A DNA stretch of 64,000 bases from Pseudomonadota bacterium. GTDB lineage: Bacteria; Pseudomonadota; Alphaproteobacteria; Sphingomonadales; Sphingomonadaceae. Position numbers and translations under genes: made by a program. Under the pieces are notes generated by a model, which made no database searches, was not told the origin of the DNA, and was given only the letters and a program-made list of their open reading frames with translations. Positions 17,687 to 27,047 of this stretch are shown in pieces; positions within the stretch are counted from its first letter, which is position 1, and each line of letters starts with the position of its first letter. Location of the stretch: NCBI GenBank assembly GCA_029779535.1, contig JAKPAG010000098.1, positions 62,001-126,000 of the forward strand, written 5' to 3'.

Positions 17687-18985
17687 ATGACCGCACCTGT
17701 CGCTTCGCCCGCGGTGGCGAAGGCCGTGATCGATCCGCAAAGCTATGCGGACTGGGATCCGCTGCTGGACCTGTTCGACCAGATCCGGGCCGAAACGCCC
17801 GTGCTGCGGATCGAATCGGGCGATGACGATCACGAGCCGTTCTGGCTGATCACCCGCTATGACGACGTGATGCGCATTTCGAAGGACAACACCACCTTCC
17901 TCAACGCGCCGCGCCCGGTGGTCTTCACCAACCGCCAGGGCGAACAGTTCGCCCGGCACATCACCGCCCAGCAGGGCGATGAAAGCCCCAACCTGGTCAG
18001 TTCGCTGGTCGCGCTTGACGCGCCCAAGCATCCCAAGCTGCGGCGCCTGACGCAGGACTGGTTCATGCCCAAGAACCTGCGCAGCATCGAGGCGGATATC
18101 CGCGCGCTGGCCGCGAAGACCGCCGACCGGCTGGTCGCCGCCGGCACCGACGTCGACTTCGTCAAGGAAGTCGCCGCGCCCTATCCGCTGCACGTCGTCA
18201 TGCAGATCCTCGGCGTGCCCGAGGAAGACGAAGGCCGGATGCTGTTCCTCACCCAGCAGATGTTCGGCGGGCAGGACGAGGAACTCAACAAGTCGGGCAT
18301 GGCCAACCTGACGCCCGAACAGATTACCCAGATCGTGTTCGGCGCGGTGGCCGATTTCGAAGCCTATTTCGAACAGCTGGCCGCGCAGCGCCGTGCCAAT
18401 CCGACGGGTGACGTCGCCACGATCCTGGCCAATGCGGTGGTCGATGGCGCGCCGCTGTCCCCGCGTGACCTGGCCGGCTACTACATCATCACCGCCAGCG
18501 CCGGGCACGATACCACCAGCGCTTCCACCGCCGGGGCGATGCTGGCGCTGGCCCGCGATCCCGACCAGTTCGCCAAGGTCAAGGCCGACCGCAGCCTGCT
18601 GCCGAACATCGTCGAGGAAGCGATCCGCTGGACCACGCCGGTGCAGCACTTCATGCGCATGGCGGCGCAAGACGTCGAGATTTCGGGCGTGAAGGTGGCC
18701 AAGGGCGACTGGCTGATGATCAACTATGTCGCCGCCAACCACGATCCGGCGCAGTTCGACAACCCGCGCAAGTTCGACGTGACCCGCGACCAGACCCGCC
18801 ACCTCGCCTTCGGCGCGGGCGCCCACCAGTGCCTGGGCCTGCACCTCGCGCGGCTGGAAATGCGGCTGCTGTTCGAAGCCCTGCTCGACCGGATCGGCAG
18901 CGTCGAACTGGCGGGCCAGCCGCGCCGCGCAAAAAGCACCTTCGTCGGCGGCCTCAAGACCCTGCCGCTGCGCATCGCGGCCTGA
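17687..18985 (+). CDS. Cytochrome P450 monooxygenase
   Basis: The 432-aa soluble bacterial P450 has the I-helix oxygen-activation motif AGHDTTS (about 269-275), the ExxR motif EEAIRW, and the heme-binding loop FGAGAHQCLG with Cys382 as the axial ligand. It hydroxylates an unactivated carbon using electrons from a ferredoxin, which is not encoded next to it. The ATG at 17687 has GGGAGAG upstream. Pairing with an acyl-CoA synthetase and a nearby crotonase suggests oxidation of an alkyl or isoprenoid side chain followed by CoA activation and beta-oxidation. Confidence 0.93.
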   Translation: MTAPVASPAVAKAVIDPQSYADWDPLLDLFDQIRAETPVLRIESGDDDHEPFWLITRYDDVMRISKDNTTFLNAPRPVVFTNRQGEQFARHITAQQGDESPNLVSSLVALDAPKHPKLRRLTQDWFMPKNLRSIEADIRALAAKTADRLVAAGTDVDFVKEVAAPYPLHVVMQILGVPEEDEGRMLFLTQQMFGGQDEELNKSGMANLTPEQITQIVFGAVADFEAYFEQLAAQRRANPTGDVATILANAVVDGAPLSPRDLAGYYIITASAGHDTTSASTAGAMLALARDPDQFAKVKADRSLLPNIVEEAIRWTTPVQHFMRMAAQDVEISGVKVAKGDWLMINYVAANHDPAQFDNPRKFDVTRDQTRHLAFGAGAHQCLGLHLARLEMRLLFEALLDRIGSVELAGQPRRAKSTFVGGLKTLPLRIAA

Positions 18986-19002
18986 CGCGCGGGGGAGGGG
19001 GG

Positions 19003-19788
19003 CTACGATCCGGTGAACTGCGCCGGGCGCTTTTCCAGGAAACTCCTGATCCCTTCCTGGAAATCCTGGCTGGCAAACAGCGGCAGCAGTTGCAGGTAGA
19101 CGTGCTGGACGTGGGTCTGGAAGGTCTCCTCCAGTCCCATGCGCATCATCCGCTTGGCCGAGGTGACCGCAAGCGGCGCGTTGGCGGCGATTTCGGCGGC
19201 CATGCGGCGCGCTTCGGCCTGGACCTGGCCGGCAGGGACGACGGTGTTGGCCAGTCCTTCGGCCAGGCATTCGGCGGCCGACAGGGTGCGGCCGGTGAAG
19301 ATGATCTCGCTCGCCTTGGCCCAGCCGATCATCCGGGGCAGGAACCAGGTGCCGCCGCTTTCGGGCACGATCCCGCGCTTGACGAAGGCGGCGGCCAGCT
19401 TGGCTTCTTGCGCCATGATGCGGATGTCGCAGCCCAGCGCCAGGTCCATGCCATAGCCCGCCGCCGAACCGTTGAGCGCGCAGATCACCGGCTTGTCGAT
19501 TGCGTGCAGCACGGTTGGCGGGGTGTTGCGCAGGTCCAGCGTCGCGGCAAAGCTGCCGCCGGTGCCGATTCCGGTGCCGCTGGCCGCTTCGTTGAGGTCG
19601 AGCCCGGCGCAGAACGCGCGGCCCGTGCCCGTCAGCACGATCACCCGCACGTCCGCATCCTCGTTGGCGCGGGTCAGCACCACGCACAGCTCGTCCAGCA
19701 TCTCGCGGCTGATGGTGTTCATCCGTTCCGGACGGTTGAGCGTGATCGTCGCGATGTGTTCGCTGACGACATATTCGAGCGCGGCCAT
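19003..19788 (-). CDS. Enoyl-CoA hydratase/isomerase (crotonase) family protein
   Basis: The 261-aa protein has crotonase motifs: TLNRPERMNTIS, the oxyanion-hole segment GTGRAFCAGLDL (about 55-66) and NGSAAGYGMDLALGCD (about 105-120). The region GIVPESGGTW is where the catalytic glutamate usually lies. It likely hydrates or isomerises an enoyl-CoA in the cytoplasm. The ATG at 19788 follows a GGAGAGGA site. It is convergent with the P450 gene (17 bp apart) and may act in the same acyl-CoA pathway. Confidence 0.9.
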   Translation of the reverse strand: MAALEYVVSEHIATITLNRPERMNTISREMLDELCVVLTRANEDADVRVIVLTGTGRAFCAGLDLNEAASGTGIGTGGSFAATLDLRNTPPTVLHAIDKPVICALNGSAAGYGMDLALGCDIRIMAQEAKLAAAFVKRGIVPESGGTWFLPRMIGWAKASEIIFTGRTLSAAECLAEGLANTVVPAGQVQAEARRMAAEIAANAPLAVTSAKRMMRMGLEETFQTHVQHVYLQLLPLFASQDFQEGIRSFLEKRPAQFTGS

Positions 19789-19848
19789 CTGTTCCTCTCC
19801 GGCAGTCGTTTTGGCTACCTTAGAGGGGAGATGCCGCGGGGCAAGGGG

Positions 19849-20745
19849 TCAGCTTGCCTCCAGCAGCCGCCTGGCGATGGCGCGCACTTCGTCGGCCATG
19901 TCCTCCCGCTCCAGCGCCAGGGCCAGGGTCGCTTCGACCATGCCGGTCTTGCTGCCGCAGTCATAGCGCTTGCCGGCAAAGGTCACGGCGTGGAACGGCT
20001 GGCTGCCGATCATCTGCGCCATTGCGTCGGTCAGCTGGATTTCGCCGCCCGCGCCCTTTTCCTGCCCTTCCAGCACCCGCATCACTTCTGGCTGGAGGAT
20101 ATAGCGGCCCGAGATGATCAGGTTCGACGGGGCATCCTCGCGCCGGGGCTTTTCGACCAGCCCGGTCACTTCGGTCAGCGCGCCGTGCTTCGCCCCGGGG
20201 GCAATCACGCCATAGGAGGACACGTCCTCCTCCGGCACTTCCAGCACCGAGATCAGGTTGCCGCCCACCTCGTTATAGGCTTCGACCATCTGCTTCATGC
20301 AGCCGGTCGAGCCCTTGTTGGCGATCATCAATTCGTCCGGCAGGAAGATCGCGAAGGGTTCATCCCCCACGACCGTGCGGGCGCACCAGATCGCGTGGCC
20401 CAGCCCCAGCGGCACCTGCTGGCGCACGGCCACCAGGTTGCCCGGCTGGATCCGCGTGGGTTCGAGGATTTCGAGCGACTTTTCCCGATCCTTCATCGTC
20501 GTTTCCAGCTCGAACGCATGGTCGAAATGTTCGACGATCGCGGTCTTGCCGCGCCCGGTGACGAAGATCAGCTGGTCGATCCCGGCCTCGCGCGCCTCGT
20601 CCACCGCGTACTGGATCAGCGGGCGGTCGATCACCGGCAGCATTTCCTTGGGAATCGCCTTGGTCGCGGGGAGAAACCGCGTCCCCATTCCCGCAACGGG
20701 AAACACGGCTTTGCGGATCGGCTTGCGGGGTGCGTTGTCGGTCAT
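19849..20745 (-). CDS. galU: UTP-glucose-1-phosphate uridylyltransferase
   Basis: The 298-aa protein has the nucleotidyltransferase signature FPVAGMGTRFLPATKAIPKE (about 13-32), KGSTGCMKQMVEAY, and the GalU-typical EKP and GGEIQLTDAM segments. It makes UDP-glucose for polysaccharide synthesis, which links it to the exopolysaccharide locus further on. The start at 20745 is chosen because the frame upstream of it is unlike the family. It is divergent from murA with a 125-bp shared promoter region. Confidence 0.95.
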   Translation of the reverse strand: MTDNAPRKPIRKAVFPVAGMGTRFLPATKAIPKEMLPVIDRPLIQYAVDEAREAGIDQLIFVTGRGKTAIVEHFDHAFELETTMKDREKSLEILEPTRIQPGNLVAVRQQVPLGLGHAIWCARTVVGDEPFAIFLPDELMIANKGSTGCMKQMVEAYNEVGGNLISVLEVPEEDVSSYGVIAPGAKHGALTEVTGLVEKPRREDAPSNLIISGRYILQPEVMRVLEGQEKGAGGEIQLTDAMAQMIGSQPFHAVTFAGKRYDCGSKTGMVEATLALALEREDMADEVRAIARRLLEAS

Positions 20746-20870
20746 GCTCAGGCAGTTACCTCGTTCAGATTGCAGCCGTGTTAAACCGCGTGGCGCGCCG
20801 TGTTGCAACCAGTCTGTGCATAGGGATGCACGAAGCTTGCCGCCCCGGCAAATCCGTCTAAATCGATGGC

Positions 20871-22154
20871 ATGGACAAAATCATCATCCAGGGCGGCCGA
20901 AAGCTGTCCGGCACCATCCCGATTTCCGGCGCCAAGAACGCGGCACTGACCCTGCTGCCCTGCGCGCTCCTGACTGACGAGCCGCTGACCCTGCGCAACC
21001 TGCCGCGCCTGGCCGATATCGACGGCTTCCAGCACCTGATGAACCAGTTCGGCGTGTCGACCAGCATCGCCGGCAGCCGGCCCGAAGATTTCGGCCGGGT
21101 GATGACCCTTGAGGCGACCCGCATCACCAGCTCGGTCGCGCCCTACGAGTTGGTGCGCAAGATGCGCGCCTCGATCCTGGTGCTGGGGCCGATGCTGGCC
21201 CGCATGGGCGAGGCGACCGTGTCGCTGCCCGGTGGCTGCGCAATCGGCAACCGCCCGATCGACCTGCACCTGAAAGTGCTGGAAGCGATGGGCGCGACGA
21301 TCGAACTGGCCGCCGGTTACGTCAAGGCGATTGCGCCCGATGGCGGTCTGCCCGGCGGGCGCTATGCCTTCCCGGTGGTCTCGGTCGGGGCGACCGAGAA
21401 TGCGCTGATGGCCGCCGTGCTGTGCACCGGCAAGACGGTGCTGCACAATGCCGCGCGCGAACCGGAAATCGTCGATCTGTGCAACCTCCTGGTGGCGATG
21501 GGCGCCGAGATCGAGGGGATCGGCACCAGCGACCTGACGATCCACGGCGTCCCGCGCCTGCACGGCGCGACCTACCGGGTGATGAGCGACCGGATCGAGG
21601 CCGGCTCCTATGCCTGCGCCGCCGCGATCACCGGGGGCGACGTGTTCCTGAAGCACGCCGTGGTCGAGGAAATGGACGCGACCGTCCAGGCGCTGCGCGA
21701 TGCCAATGTTTTCGTCGAGCCGCGTCCGGGCGGGCTCTATGTCGCGGCGCAGGGCCCGCTCAAGGCGGTGACGCTGTCGACCGCGCCCTATCCCGGCTTT
21801 GCCACCGACATGCAGGCGCAGCTGATGGCCATGCTGTGCCTGGCCGAAGGCAGCTCGGTGCTGACCGAGACGATCTTCGAGAACCGCTACATGCACGTGC
21901 CCGAACTCAACCGCATGGGCGCGCATATCGAAACCAAGGGCCGCACCGCCGTGGTCCACGGGGTGAAGAAGCTGCACGGGGCCGAAGTGATGGCCACCGA
22001 CCTGCGCGCCTCGATGAGCCTGGTGATCGCGGGGCTGGCCGCCGAAGGGGAAACCCAGGTCCACCGCCTCTACCACCTCGACCGTGGCTATGAACGGCTT
22101 GAGGAGAAGCTGGCGCTGGTCGGCGCGCAGATCGAACGCGTCGGCGGGGATTGA
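20871..22154 (+). CDS. murA: UDP-N-acetylglucosamine 1-carboxyvinyltransferase
   Basis: The 427-aa protein has the EPT fold with the N-terminal ISGAKNAAL motif. The loop [15 protein letters not shown] carries Cys123, the catalytic cysteine targeted by fosfomycin. It transfers enolpyruvate from PEP to UDP-GlcNAc, the first committed step of peptidoglycan synthesis, in the cytoplasm. Length and motifs are complete. Confidence 0.97.
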   Translation: MDKIIIQGGRKLSGTIPISGAKNAALTLLPCALLTDEPLTLRNLPRLADIDGFQHLMNQFGVSTSIAGSRPEDFGRVMTLEATRITSSVAPYELVRKMRASILVLGPMLARMGEATVSLPGGCAIGNRPIDLHLKVLEAMGATIELAAGYVKAIAPDGGLPGGRYAFPVVSVGATENALMAAVLCTGKTVLHNAAREPEIVDLCNLLVAMGAEIEGIGTSDLTIHGVPRLHGATYRVMSDRIEAGSYACAAAITGGDVFLKHAVVEEMDATVQALRDANVFVEPRPGGLYVAAQGPLKAVTLSTAPYPGFATDMQAQLMAMLCLAEGSSVLTETIFENRYMHVPELNRMGAHIETKGRTAVVHGVKKLHGAEVMATDLRASMSLVIAGLAAEGETQVHRLYHLDRGYERLEEKLALVGAQIERVGGD

Positions 22155-22226
22155 TCCGGGGCATAGGGGATTGTCCGAGGGGGCGGCATAACCCACTGGT
22201 TTGATTAACCATATTATTCGGCTGGC

Positions 22227-24173
22227 ATGTTTCGCTGGCTGCGCTTTGTGGCCGCCGTGCTGTGCGTGGCGGCAATGCTGTTCCTGGTGCTTGACCGCGC
22301 CGGAGCAGCCCAGCGCAGCGCGCCGGCGTGGTGGGATCCCGACGGCGTGGGCAGCGGATCGGACTGGCATTACCGCGTGCCGGTTACCCTGCCATCGACC
22401 AGCACGGTCAACTCCACGGCCAAGGTCGATATCGATTTTGCCGCGCTGATGACCCAGCTGGGCATTTCCGGCACGCTGGATGTCAATTCGATCCGGGTGG
22501 TGCGCCCGGGCGGCGCGTTGGCGACCATCCAGGAATACAACGACAGCATCTATGCCGGGGCGACCGACAGCAATGCCAGCCGCGGCGAAGTGCGCTGGAT
22601 CGTCGAGGATGGCGGCGCGCAGACCTATCAGGTCTATTTCGATGTCATCGCCAATGGCACCAAGGCGGCCAACCCGCAGACCCCGATCAACGGCAACTTC
22701 GAACACAGCAGCGCCGGCACGCAATTGCCCGCCGGATGGGCCAGCGCGACCCGGCTGGACAGCAATTACGATCTGCAGGTCCGGCCCAGCGAAAGCGTCA
22801 GCGTGACTTCGGATGGCGGACCGCTCAACAACCCCTATACCACCGATGGTTCGCCCCGCACTGGCGGCTATTCCTACCTGCTGGGTTCGCGCAGCAACAA
22901 CGAAGTGACCGGCGGGGTCAACGCCACCATGCTGACCCGCACCTTTACCGTGCCGGCCAGCAATCCCGGCAACCTGGTGCTCAACTGGCGCAATGAAGGC
23001 TGGGATTCCGAAGGGTTTGATAACCTGCACATCACCCTGACCCCGGCCGGCGGCGCGGAAACCGTGCTGGTGGGCAACAGCCTGGGGCTGTACACCACCT
23101 ATCCCAATTCGCCCAACATCGGGGGCAACCCGGTTTCCGACACCACGGCCGGTTATGGCCAGTACAACGGCTGGGATACAACTTATAACGGCACCCACAT
23201 GAACGGGATGACGGTCAGCCCGCGCTCGGAACGCTGGTGGAGCCGGACCTATTCGCTGGCCGCCTTTGCCGGGCAGACGGTGACCCTGGCGATCGGCACC
23301 GATCACGTGCTGTCCTATCGCACCTGGTTCCACATCGACGATATCGAATGGTCGGTGGTAACCGGCACGCTGGGCGCGGCCCAGGGGTTTGGCGTGGCGG
23401 CCAGCAGCCCGGCCGGATCGCAGCCGCCGGGGCAGACGCTGACCTTGCGCGCCGTGGTCGATGCCAAGCCCACCGCCGCGACCAATCCGGTCACCGCCGA
23501 AATCATCAACGCAGCGGGCACCACGGTGGCCAGCGGGATCAAGCTGTTTAACGATGGCACCCACGGCGATGTGACCGCCAACGACGCGGTCTGGACCAAT
23601 AACGGCTCGGACAGCGCCAATCCGACCTATACCATCCCGCTCAACGCCGGCAGTTCCGGGCCGTGGACCGTGCGCGTCCAGGCGCGCGGTGCCAGCACCA
23701 GCACGCTGGGGGCGGCCTATAACGGGCTGGTCCACCGCAATGGCCAGCCCAACGCCCTGGTCATGGCCAACTGGTGGAACATCGACGAAGCCACGTTCAC
23801 GGTCGATGCCGCGGTGATCAGCGTGGCCAAGACCATGACCGTGGTCTCGAATGGGGTGGAAAGCGCCAACTGGAAGGCCATTCCCGGCGCCACGCTGCGT
23901 TACTGCGTGACCATCGGCAATTCCGGCACGGCCAGCGCCAGCACGGTGATCGCCACCGATAGCTTGCCCGCGATGCTCAGCTATGTGCCGGGCAGCCTGC
24001 TCAGCGGCGCCGACTGCGCCAGTGCCGCCACGCTCGAGGATGACAACGCCACCGGCACCGATGAAAGCGACCCGGTGGGGGCCAGCTATTCAGCCGGAAC
24101 CATCAGCATAATCCGCTCCAGCCTGCCGACCGGAACCGCCTTTGCCGTGACTTACCGCGTTTCGGTCAATTGA
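22227..24173 (+). CDS. Secreted DUF11-domain protein of unknown function
   Basis: The 648-aa protein starts with a signal peptide (FVAAVLCVAAMLFLVLDRAGAAQ) and is rich in Thr, Ser, Asn and Gly. The central part looks like beta-sandwich modules: one with a GNFE start near residue 155 and one with FNDGTHGDVTANDAVWTN near 440. The last 100 residues match the DUF11 pattern (ATLRYCVTIGNSGTASASTVIATDSLP). Such proteins are extracellular or surface proteins. No sorting or anchor sequence is visible at the C-terminus. It follows murA by 72 bp but its function is unrelated. Its stop overlaps the end of the convergent next gene by 8 bp. Confidence 0.7.
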   Translation: MFRWLRFVAAVLCVAAMLFLVLDRAGAAQRSAPAWWDPDGVGSGSDWHYRVPVTLPSTSTVNSTAKVDIDFAALMTQLGISGTLDVNSIRVVRPGGALATIQEYNDSIYAGATDSNASRGEVRWIVEDGGAQTYQVYFDVIANGTKAANPQTPINGNFEHSSAGTQLPAGWASATRLDSNYDLQVRPSESVSVTSDGGPLNNPYTTDGSPRTGGYSYLLGSRSNNEVTGGVNATMLTRTFTVPASNPGNLVLNWRNEGWDSEGFDNLHITLTPAGGAETVLVGNSLGLYTTYPNSPNIGGNPVSDTTAGYGQYNGWDTTYNGTHMNGMTVSPRSERWWSRTYSLAAFAGQTVTLAIGTDHVLSYRTWFHIDDIEWSVVTGTLGAAQGFGVAASSPAGSQPPGQTLTLRAVVDAKPTAATNPVTAEIINAAGTTVASGIKLFNDGTHGDVTANDAVWTNNGSDSANPTYTIPLNAGSSGPWTVRVQARGASTSTLGAAYNGLVHRNGQPNALVMANWWNIDEATFTVDAAVISVAKTMTVVSNGVESANWKAIPGATLRYCVTIGNSGTASASTVIATDSLPAMLSYVPGSLLSGADCASAATLEDDNATGTDESDPVGASYSAGTISIIRSSLPTGTAFAVTYRVSVN

Positions 24174-24420
24174 CCGGCGGGGCCAGCCGGGCCGCCAGCC
24201 AGCCGACCAGCCAGACCCGCACCGCGCCGGCCAGCCCCGGCGGGACCGGCGCGCGGATCCGTTCCGCATCGATCCGCGCCACCAGCGCGTTGATCGGCAG
24301 CCCCTCGGCCTGGGCGGCCTGCTTGAGCAATTCCCAGAACAGCGGCTCGAGGCTGATCGAGGTCTTGTGCCCGGCGATTTCGACCGAACGCTTGACGGGC
24401 GGGTGGAACGGGGTGGTCAT
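24166..24420 (-). CDS. Ribbon-helix-helix domain protein
   Basis: The 84-aa protein has a predicted beta strand and two helices in KRSVEIAGHKTSISLEPLFWELLKQAAQAEGLPINALVARID. This matches the RHH_4 type (AraC-sulfotransferase-associated) of small DNA-binding proteins seen in alphaproteobacteria. The C-terminal VRVWLVGWLAARL is hydrophobic. It overlaps the DUF11 gene tail-to-tail (TCAATTGA). Target unknown. Confidence 0.75.
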   Translation of the reverse strand: MTTPFHPPVKRSVEIAGHKTSISLEPLFWELLKQAAQAEGLPINALVARIDAERIRAPVPPGLAGAVRVWLVGWLAARLAPPVN

Positions 24421-24753
24421 GGCCGCGAGACTAGGGGAACTGTGGGGCGGCGGGCAATACGGTCCGGGCAGAGTGCGAACAGCATGGCCTGCCAGCCGGG
24501 CCGGGCGGACTTCGCCCGCGCTTTCCTACAAGGGCCGGATCGGCAATAAGCAAGGCTTGACATGGCGGGACCCCTCCGCGCGGGGCGGCGGATTGCAGTA
24601 AGTTATTGTAAAATAAACATAACATAGGAATTTCAGGCACTTCTCAGCCGCCTGAAACCGCCCGTTTGCGCGGTTTGCAGCGCCTGGTGCGCCCTTTGTG
24701 CGCCGTGGTGCCCCCCTTGTGCGCCGTACTGCGCACCGGGGGGCGAATCGGCC
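24421..24753. other. 333-bp intergenic region with direct and inverted repeats
   Basis: This gap lies upstream of the ribbon-helix-helix gene and downstream of phaB, both on the minus strand. It contains an AT-rich stretch unusual for this genome (24595-24629), a perfect inverted repeat TTTCAGGC/GCCTGAAA (24631-24638 and 24650-24657) and a direct repeat TTGTGCGCCGT at 24696 and 24717. I see no convincing gene in it. It probably holds the phaB transcription end and the promoter of the next gene. Confidence 0.5.
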
Positions 24754-25476
24754 TCAATACATGTGCTGGCCGCCGTTGATGCTCATCGTCGAGCCGGTCA
24801 TGAACCCGCCGTTCTCGCTGGTCAGGAAGGCCACCCCGCGGGCGATTTCCTCGGCGTGGCCCAGCCTGCCGACCGGGATCTTGGCGATGATCTTTTCCAG
24901 CACCGGCGCGGGCACCGCCGCGACCATGTCGGTATCGATATAGCCCGGCGCGATCGCGTTGACCGTCACCCCGAACTTCGCCCCTTCCTGCGCCAAAGCC
25001 TTGGTAAAGCCGTGGATGCCGCTCTTCGCGGCGGCGTAGTTGACCTGGCCGTACTGACCGGCCTGGCCGTTGATCGAGCCGATGTTGACGATCCGCCCCC
25101 AGCCGCGCTCGCGCATCCCGGGGAAGGTCGCCTTGGCCATGTTGAAGCAGCCGCCCAGGTTGATCCGCATGACCTCGTTCCAGTCATCGAAGCTCATCTT
25201 GTGGAGCACCCCGTCGCGCGTCACGCCGGCGTTGTTGATGACAATGTCGATCGGGCCGAATTCGGCGGCGATGTCGTTGCAATTGTGGATGCAGGCCTCG
25301 TGGTCGCCCACGTCCCAGCGGATCGCGGGAATGCCGGTCTCCTGGGTGAAGGCGCGGGCCTTTTCCTCGTTCCCGGCATAGTTGGCGATTACGATATGGC
25401 CCTGCTTTTGCAGCCGCCTGCAGATCGCCTCGCCAATGCCGCGGGTGCCGCCGGTAACGATTGCCACTCTTGCCAT
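24754..25476 (-). CDS. phaB: Acetoacetyl-CoA reductase (PHB pathway)
   Basis: The 240-aa short-chain dehydrogenase has the NADP-binding TGGTRGIGEAI, the NNAG motif (INNAGVTRDGVLHKM), the catalytic Ser/Tyr/Lys (GSINGQAGQYGQVNYAAAKSG) and the PhaB-like QYGQ and GGQHMY ends. It reduces acetoacetyl-CoA to (R)-3-hydroxybutyryl-CoA for polyhydroxybutyrate. It stands alone; phaA and phaC are not nearby. Start 25476 has a GGGAAAGG region upstream. Confidence 0.93.
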   Translation of the reverse strand: MARVAIVTGGTRGIGEAICRRLQKQGHIVIANYAGNEEKARAFTQETGIPAIRWDVGDHEACIHNCNDIAAEFGPIDIVINNAGVTRDGVLHKMSFDDWNEVMRINLGGCFNMAKATFPGMRERGWGRIVNIGSINGQAGQYGQVNYAAAKSGIHGFTKALAQEGAKFGVTVNAIAPGYIDTDMVAAVPAPVLEKIIAKIPVGRLGHAEEIARGVAFLTSENGGFMTGSTMSINGGQHMY

Positions 25477-25583
25477 GATCGCCCTTTCCCTCGAGCCGGA
25501 ATCCGAAAAAAGGCGAGCTTATGCAGCGCCGCCCGGGGCGGCAAGCGGCTTGCATACGTAAATGCGGGGGCGATCGGCCCGGT

Positions 25584-26327
25584 TCAGAACTTGAACTGGG
25601 TACCGACGTAGACGGCCTGGTTGTCCTGCCGGCTTTCGCTCAGCGGCTTCAAACGGTCGCGGTCCGAAGTCACCCGCACGCCGGCGGTGACGTTGATGTT
25701 GCGGGTCAGACGATAGGTCCCGCCAAGGTCGACCATCTGGTCGTTCTGCTCGAACGTGCGGGGCGAACGCCCGGCCTTCTGCCGTTCGTCAAGCGCGATG
25801 CGCGGGGCGAAGCGCGACGGATCGTCGACCGCGCCGCGCGACGGCTGGAAACTGGCGAGGTCGGGCATGTCGACCTTGCGGATTTCGGTCACGCCGCTTT
25901 TCGCGAAGCTTTGATAGCCGCGCGCCGCGCCCAGGCTGTAGGCGGTGGGGGCGATCCGCAGGCCGTTGCCATCGCCGCCCTGCATTGGCCCGCGCACCAC
26001 GATCGGGTGGTTCTGGTCAAAGCGGACAGCCACGGTCACCGAACGGTCGAGCCGGTTGGGCGAAGCCGCCGGGGTAAAGCGGAACAACTGCCCCTTGGAC
26101 AGCGCGCGCACGGTGATCGACCGGGCCAGCCGCGGATCGACCATGGCGGACTGGAAGCTGCTGCGTTCGCTGGCCACGTCGCCGTCCAGCGGGCGCGGGT
26201 CGATCCGGTTGGCCAGTGCCAGCACTGCGCTGGGCAGGGCGAGCAGGCCGACCGCGCAGGCGAGCAGCATCGCCGGCGTTCCGCCGCCGCGCCGCCTGTT
26301 CCGCCCGGTTGTCTGCATGCCGCTCAT
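25584..26327 (-). CDS. Membrane-anchored hypothetical protein with barrel-like C-terminus
   Basis: The protein (about 247 aa from the ATG at 26327; 26318 is also possible) has an Arg-rich N-terminus followed by one hydrophobic segment (PAMLLACAVGLLALPSAVLALA), a signal peptide or anchor. The C-terminal 50 residues (MVDLGGTYRLTRNINVTAGVRVTS, ending VYVGTQFKF) look like outer-membrane beta strands with a terminal Phe. I do not recognise a named family; similar proteins occur in sphingomonads. An outer-membrane or periplasmic role is inferred. Confidence 0.6.
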   Translation of the reverse strand: MSGMQTTGRNRRRGGGTPAMLLACAVGLLALPSAVLALANRIDPRPLDGDVASERSSFQSAMVDPRLARSITVRALSKGQLFRFTPAASPNRLDRSVTVAVRFDQNHPIVVRGPMQGGDGNGLRIAPTAYSLGAARGYQSFAKSGVTEIRKVDMPDLASFQPSRGAVDDPSRFAPRIALDERQKAGRSPRTFEQNDQMVDLGGTYRLTRNINVTAGVRVTSDRDRLKPLSESRQDNQAVYVGTQFKF

Positions 26328-26523
26328 CGTGCCCCGATTGTCCCGCGTTTGCCGCGCGAATCCAAGTGCAAACTGCAGCGCAGCCGTTGAATAGCAGCTT
26401 AACGGTCGTTCAGCGGGCATTCACGGCGTGGACGTGCTAGTGGACGGCAGGACCGAGCGCACTTGCCGCGCGGCCCGCCTCGGCTATAGAGACTGCCGAA
26501 CCAAAGGGATCCGGATTGAAGCG

Positions 26524-26988
26524 ATGACTGCCAGCATGACCAAGCGCACCCCGAATTTCCGCACGCTGGGCCGGGTCGGCCTGGTGGCCATGGCCGCCCT
26601 GGCGCTGGTCAGCTGCGGCGGCGGGAAGAAGGCGTCGAAGGCGCAGCTTGCCGCATCGCGCGTCACCACCATCGGCGTGAACAGCTATCTGTGGCGCGCC
26701 AGCCTCGAAGCGCTCAGCTTCATGCCGCTGCTCCAGACCGATTCGAACGGCGGCGTGATCGTGACGGACTGGTACGCCAACCCGAACAATCCCGGCGAAC
26801 GGATGAAGGTCACCGTCACCATTCTCGACCAGGACCTGCGTGCCGATGCCCTGCGTGTCGCCGCCAGCCGCCAGGTGTCGCAGAACGGCGTGTGGCAGGA
26901 CGCTCCGGTCCAGGCCGCCACTGTCCAGAAGCTGGAAGACGTGATCCTGACCAAGGCCCGCGATCTGCGCAACAGCGCGGTGAAGTAG
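26524..26988 (+). CDS. DUF3576 lipoprotein
   Basis: The 154-aa protein has a lipoprotein signal (VAMAALALVSCGGGKK, lipobox Cys about residue 31) and the DUF3576 core VNSYLWRASLEALSFMPLLQTDSNGGVIVTDWY...NPGERMKVTVTILDQDLRADALRV. The family is found in alphaproteobacteria next to leuS and is thought to be an envelope protein; its function is unknown. It lies 59 bp before leuS in the same direction. Confidence 0.88.
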   Translation: MTASMTKRTPNFRTLGRVGLVAMAALALVSCGGGKKASKAQLAASRVTTIGVNSYLWRASLEALSFMPLLQTDSNGGVIVTDWYANPNNPGERMKVTVTILDQDLRADALRVAASRQVSQNGVWQDAPVQAATVQKLEDVILTKARDLRNSAVK

Positions 26989-27047
26989 GGGACTTGCCGG
27001 CCAACGGCAGTCTCGACAAGCGCGCCTGACCCGCTAGAGGGGCGTTC

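Noticed and set aside
20781..23735. A 984-codon minus-strand frame spanning murA and the DUF11 gene
   Set aside because: It covers two real plus-strand genes and its translation resembles no protein family.
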